Assembly: GCA_964630835.1 (NCBI GenBank)
Contig: CAZVZM010000014.1
Location: 1 to 34,758, forward strand
Direction of reading: 5' to 3'
Length of the DNA: 34,758 nucleotides
From: Halarsenatibacter sp964630835
Lineage (GTDB): Bacteria; Bacillota; Halanaerobiia; Halanaerobiales; Halarsenatibacteraceae
How positions within the stretch are numbered: position 1 is the first letter of the stretch; each line of letters starts with the position of its first letter. Below are positions 32,370 through 34,758 of the stretch, piece by piece. The notes under the pieces are model-generated. The model worked only from the letters and a program-made list of their open reading frames with translations. It made no database searches and was not told the origin of the DNA. The position numbers were made by a program, and so were the translations under genes.

Positions 32370-32569
32370 TTTTAATCCCCCCTTGATTTTTGAATTATAG
32401 CTCTTCGCCACATCATCCGGTCAAACTTTGTTTTAGTTTACTCAACCCAAATCAGATCCGTGTTATGCACCGGTGCAAAAGAAGGAGTTAAACTTTTTGG
32501 TTTTTCTCCCCATCAGCTGCTGGAGGAAGCTATCACTTGAAAGGTATATGTCGTAAATTTCACCAGCGA
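32370..32569. other. spacer with a 12-bp palindrome
   Basis: This 200-bp gap between the ylbF gene and the phosphodiesterase gene has no reading frame. It contains the perfect palindrome TGCACCGGTGCA (32466-32477), a possible operator, and GGAAGCTAT near 32533, which resembles part of the dispersed repeat in reverse. Confidence 0.45.
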
Positions 32570-33082
32570 TCATGGAGAAGATCCAACTTTTTTAAATTCT
32601 ACTCGTATGTTATCCTCCTCAACTTTTTCTTCAATATGCAAAATTGCATATGTGCCGCTGGATTGCCCCCGGGGTACAGTGGGGGAACCGGGGTTGATAA
32701 ATAACCGGTCATCCTCCCGGCTTTTAAAAGCTCTGTGAGTATGACCAAAAATAATAACTCTGGATTCATCAAATTGATATGCCAGATTTCTCAATATATT
32801 GCGGCTGGAATAATACCCATGGCAGGCAGAAATTTTTATTCCCGCCCAGCTTCGAGTAAAACTCTCCGGCAGCTTTCGCCGGAGGGAAATGCCATCGCAG
32901 TTTCCATGCACACAGGAAACTGGAGCCACATCCGCCAGTTTTTCCATGACTTTTGAAGATGTAAGATCTCCTGCATGTATAATTTTATCAGCACTGGAGA
33001 AATCATCCAGCAATCTGTCGGGAAGTCTCCTGACTCTATCAGGAATATGGGTATCAGAGACAATGCCTATTTTAAATGACAT
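32570..33082 (-). CDS. YfcE/MJ0936-like metallophosphodiesterase
   Basis: A 170-residue cytoplasmic phosphodiesterase of the calcineurin superfamily. The two-metal site is complete: SDTHIPD (9-15), HAGDLT (36-41), HGNCDG (59-64), CHGYY (87-91) and GHTHRAF (113-119), followed by INPGSPTVPR. Family members hydrolyse artificial or cyclic phosphodiesters in vitro; the cellular substrate is unknown. The ATG at 33082 has GGAGG nine bases upstream. It starts 20 bp after the DUF362 gene on the same strand, so the two are likely co-transcribed. Confidence 0.92.
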   Translation of the reverse strand: MSFKIGIVSDTHIPDRVRRLPDRLLDDFSSADKIIHAGDLTSSKVMEKLADVAPVSCVHGNCDGISLRRKLPESFTRSWAGIKISACHGYYSSRNILRNLAYQFDESRVIIFGHTHRAFKSREDDRLFINPGSPTVPRGQSSGTYAILHIEEKVEEDNIRVEFKKVGSSP

Positions 33083-33102
33083 AACTTCAAACCTCCAAAT
33101 AA

Positions 33103-34245
33103 TTAGCCAAAAACTATTCTGGCGGGCAGGGGACGATAAATTTCAACCGCTCCCTCGGGACACATCTCCTGACAGCAAAAGCATCGAATGCAATCATCAA
33201 GGTCTGCCCGGGCTCGCCCGCTCTCAATCTTGATAACATCAGGAGGACAGCTCTGGCTGCAGATGCCGCAGCCCGTGCATATATCATCGGAAAACGCAGG
33301 ACGGGGCCGGAGCAGTTTGTCTATGGACTTTTGTATTATATCAGGCCAGCCATCGCTAAATATTGCCAGCGAATTATCGATCTCTGGCAGCTCAGTTCCC
33401 CTCAGTTCACGGACCAGCCAGCCGGGATAATCGTATTCTTCCGGATCAAATTTCACTCCCCTTTCATTTAAGACTGCCGGGAGAGGGTCCTGCCAGAATT
33501 CACTGCTTTTTCCCCTTATCAGATATGACACGGCCAGATCGAGCCTGGTACCATCTTCCGCAGCAAGAAGAGCCTGATAATTAACGGGGGCTCCGGAGCC
33601 AGGTCCCGCCCCTTCCATTCCTGTAATCCCATCCATTATTGTAAGATCAGGGGAAACAAATTGATGAATATCGCAGAGCATATGAACGAAATCCTCGGGG
33701 CGGGAAAATTTAAGATGGTATTCTGCCTTTTCCAGACCGGGGACGGCTCCAAACATATTCTTTACTGCTCCCGTATATAGCGTCAGGCCGTGCGTCTTTA
33801 ACTTGGGAAGATTTATAATAAAATCGGCCCGGTCAACAAATTCACACAGATTTACCCCTCTGGCTCTAAACCCCCCGGGAAGTTTTTGATGAAAACTTTC
33901 AGTGCTGTAATTGAGCTGCAGATGACCTGCATTTAGTTTTTCATAACCCGACTTTCTGTAGTGTCTTTTGAGAAGGGTGGAATTATAGGGACCTCCAGGG
34001 CTATCGGCCAGCAGGGGCTCGGCACCCAGACTGTATATTTTTTCGGCCAGAGCTTCAACAAGGTGGGGATGGGTCGTCACAGCATCCCCGGGGGCAGCTC
34101 CCCTGAGAAGATTTACCTTCAGTAAAACCGTATCCCCTTCACCCAGGTTTTCGTCGACATCCCAGCACCTGAATATTTCATCAATATTTTCCCTTAGTTT
34201 TTCCCTGTTATAATCCTTTATTTGAGCAAAGTAAAAAGTTGACAC
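33103..34245 (-). CDS. DUF362 protein with C-terminal 2[4Fe-4S] ferredoxin domain
   Basis: A 380-residue protein. The first 300 residues match the DUF362 family (KVNLLRGAAPGDAVTTHPHLVEAL, then ADSPGGPYN and KLKTHGLTLYTGAVKNMFG). The last 60 form a ferredoxin with two cluster motifs, CTGCGICSQSCPP and CIRCFCCQEMCPEGA, eight cysteines in all. No membrane segment or signal peptide. An electron-transfer role in the cytoplasm is likely, but no reaction is established. The frame extends to an ATG at 34281; I prefer the GTG at 34245, nine bases after AAAGGGG, which gives the usual family length. The ATG remains possible. Confidence 0.88.
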   Translation of the reverse strand: MSTFYFAQIKDYNREKLRENIDEIFRCWDVDENLGEGDTVLLKVNLLRGAAPGDAVTTHPHLVEALAEKIYSLGAEPLLADSPGGPYNSTLLKRHYRKSGYEKLNAGHLQLNYSTESFHQKLPGGFRARGVNLCEFVDRADFIINLPKLKTHGLTLYTGAVKNMFGAVPGLEKAEYHLKFSRPEDFVHMLCDIHQFVSPDLTIMDGITGMEGAGPGSGAPVNYQALLAAEDGTRLDLAVSYLIRGKSSEFWQDPLPAVLNERGVKFDPEEYDYPGWLVRELRGTELPEIDNSLAIFSDGWPDIIQKSIDKLLRPRPAFSDDICTGCGICSQSCPPDVIKIESGRARADLDDCIRCFCCQEMCPEGAVEIYRPLPARIVFG

Positions 34246-34290
34246 CAGATACGACCCCTTTATTTGCAAAATATTCTGCATAAACTGATA

Positions 34291-34320
34291 AACCCGGAAA
34301 GGAACAATTCCCTCCGGGCT
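34291..34320 (-). terminator. hairpin between fmdB-like gene and DUF362 gene
   Basis: On the minus strand CCCGGAGGGAA pairs imperfectly with TTCCTTTCCGGG, followed by a short TTTAT tract. It probably ends the FmdB transcript about 15 bp after its stop codon. Confidence 0.6.
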
Positions 34321-34334
34321 GGAAATTTGTTTTT

Positions 34335-34595
34335 TTAGGAAACCTTTTCCTCCTGACTTTTTTCGGCAGCAGCCTCCTCGCTTTCTTCAGCGCCATTAGC
34401 TTCGCCGGGAGGCTTAGAGCGGCTGCCGTAATCGGTGCAGTAAAAACCTGAACCTTTGAAAACAATTCCGGGAGCCCCAATAATTCTTCTCACTTCACGA
34501 CCGCAGGTGGGGCATCCCTCGATAGGGTCCTCCTTTATCCCCTGCATCTTCTCAAACCTGCCACATTCATCACATTCATAGAGATAGGTTGGCAT
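34335..34595 (-). CDS. FmdB-family zinc ribbon protein
   Basis: An 86-residue protein starting MPTYLYECDECG, the standard FmdB opening. Cys8, Cys11, Cys28 and Cys31 form the zinc ribbon; a GSGFYCTDY stretch near 51-59 follows, and the tail after about residue 60 is low-complexity and very rich in Glu and Ala. Family members are annotated as putative regulators of formamidase, but their real role is unknown. The frame extends to 34637; the ATG at 34595 is preferred, since GAGGTG lies nine bases before it. The C-terminal acidic tail is typical for the group. Confidence 0.9.
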   Translation of the reverse strand: MPTYLYECDECGRFEKMQGIKEDPIEGCPTCGREVRRIIGAPGIVFKGSGFYCTDYGSRSKPPGEANGAEESEEAAAEKSQEEKVS

Positions 34596-34758
34596 ATTCT
34601 TATTCACCTCGTTATTGTATTGATTATTCGTTGACATTAACGTCTGTATTTTTAAGACCTTAGCTATGAACTGTGTTTGTGAACCTCTCCACCTAAATTA
34701 AAAATTTTCATCGAAGATACTAGCTTCGCGTCGGATGGAGCTTCCAACTGCTTCATAT

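Noticed and set aside
34681..34758. Possible further repeat copy at the window end (GGAGCTTCC stretch)
   Set aside because: Similarity is limited to a few bases and the sequence is cut by the window edge.

Overview
The window looks like chromosomal DNA of an anaerobic, salt-adapted, diderm member of the Firmicutes, most likely order Halanaerobiales. Three things point there. The soluble proteins are rich in Asp and Glu. A single-polypeptide sucrose-phosphate synthase resembles the halophilic Halothermothrix enzyme. The exported binding protein and nucleotidase halves carry plain signal peptides rather than lipoboxes, which suits a cell with a periplasm. GC content is clearly above that of many Halanaerobiales; a Halarsenatibacter-like organism is possible, but this is inference only. 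Strong Shine-Dalgarno sites with TTG or GTG starts are common and decide many start codons here.

Layout. Positions 1-5260 (minus) hold a protein-quality cluster, tig-clpP-clpX, then a long stem-loop, engB, a SAM methyltransferase and a truncated apbE. Positions 5300-6710 (minus) hold ndk, a small transaldolase and tRNA-Leu(UAG), which has a near-consensus promoter and is followed by a terminator. Positions 6838-6967 are a 130-bp inverted-repeat element with relatives elsewhere in the window. Positions 7047-10852 (minus) are a putative sucrose cluster: DUF401 membrane protein, PfkB sugar kinase, sucrose-phosphate synthase. Positions 10981-18240 are a nucleoside salvage region. A BMP-family ABC importer (binding protein, ATPase, two permeases, minus) lies beside a 5'-nucleotidase whose catalytic and C-terminal domains are encoded by two separate, divergent genes. 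Next come a small membrane protein (+) and a PAS-PAS-GAF-GGDEF-HD-GYP cyclic-di-GMP protein (-).

Positions 21391-21705 hold a probable structured non-coding RNA gene: consensus promoter, a 16-bp closing stem beginning near the predicted transcription start, and a terminator. Positions 21732-26154 carry lower glycolysis: pyk and an ATP-type pfkA (minus), with a second phosphofructokinase that has pyrophosphate-type residues, divergent on plus. Positions 26269-31443 hold a 61-aa DUF2007-like protein, aspartase and dnaE (all minus). Positions 31617-34595 hold nfu (+), then ylbF, a YfcE-like phosphodiesterase, a DUF362/ferredoxin protein and an FmdB zinc ribbon (minus).

How they may work together: the nucleotidase pair plus the importer would feed nucleosides into the cell. 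The two phosphofructokinases and pyruvate kinase set glycolytic flux with ATP or PPi. The sucrose cluster diverts hexose phosphate to a compatible solute. No insertion sequence, prophage, CRISPR array or defence island was seen. The least explained items are the ncRNA, the split nucleotidase and the dispersed intergenic repeat.
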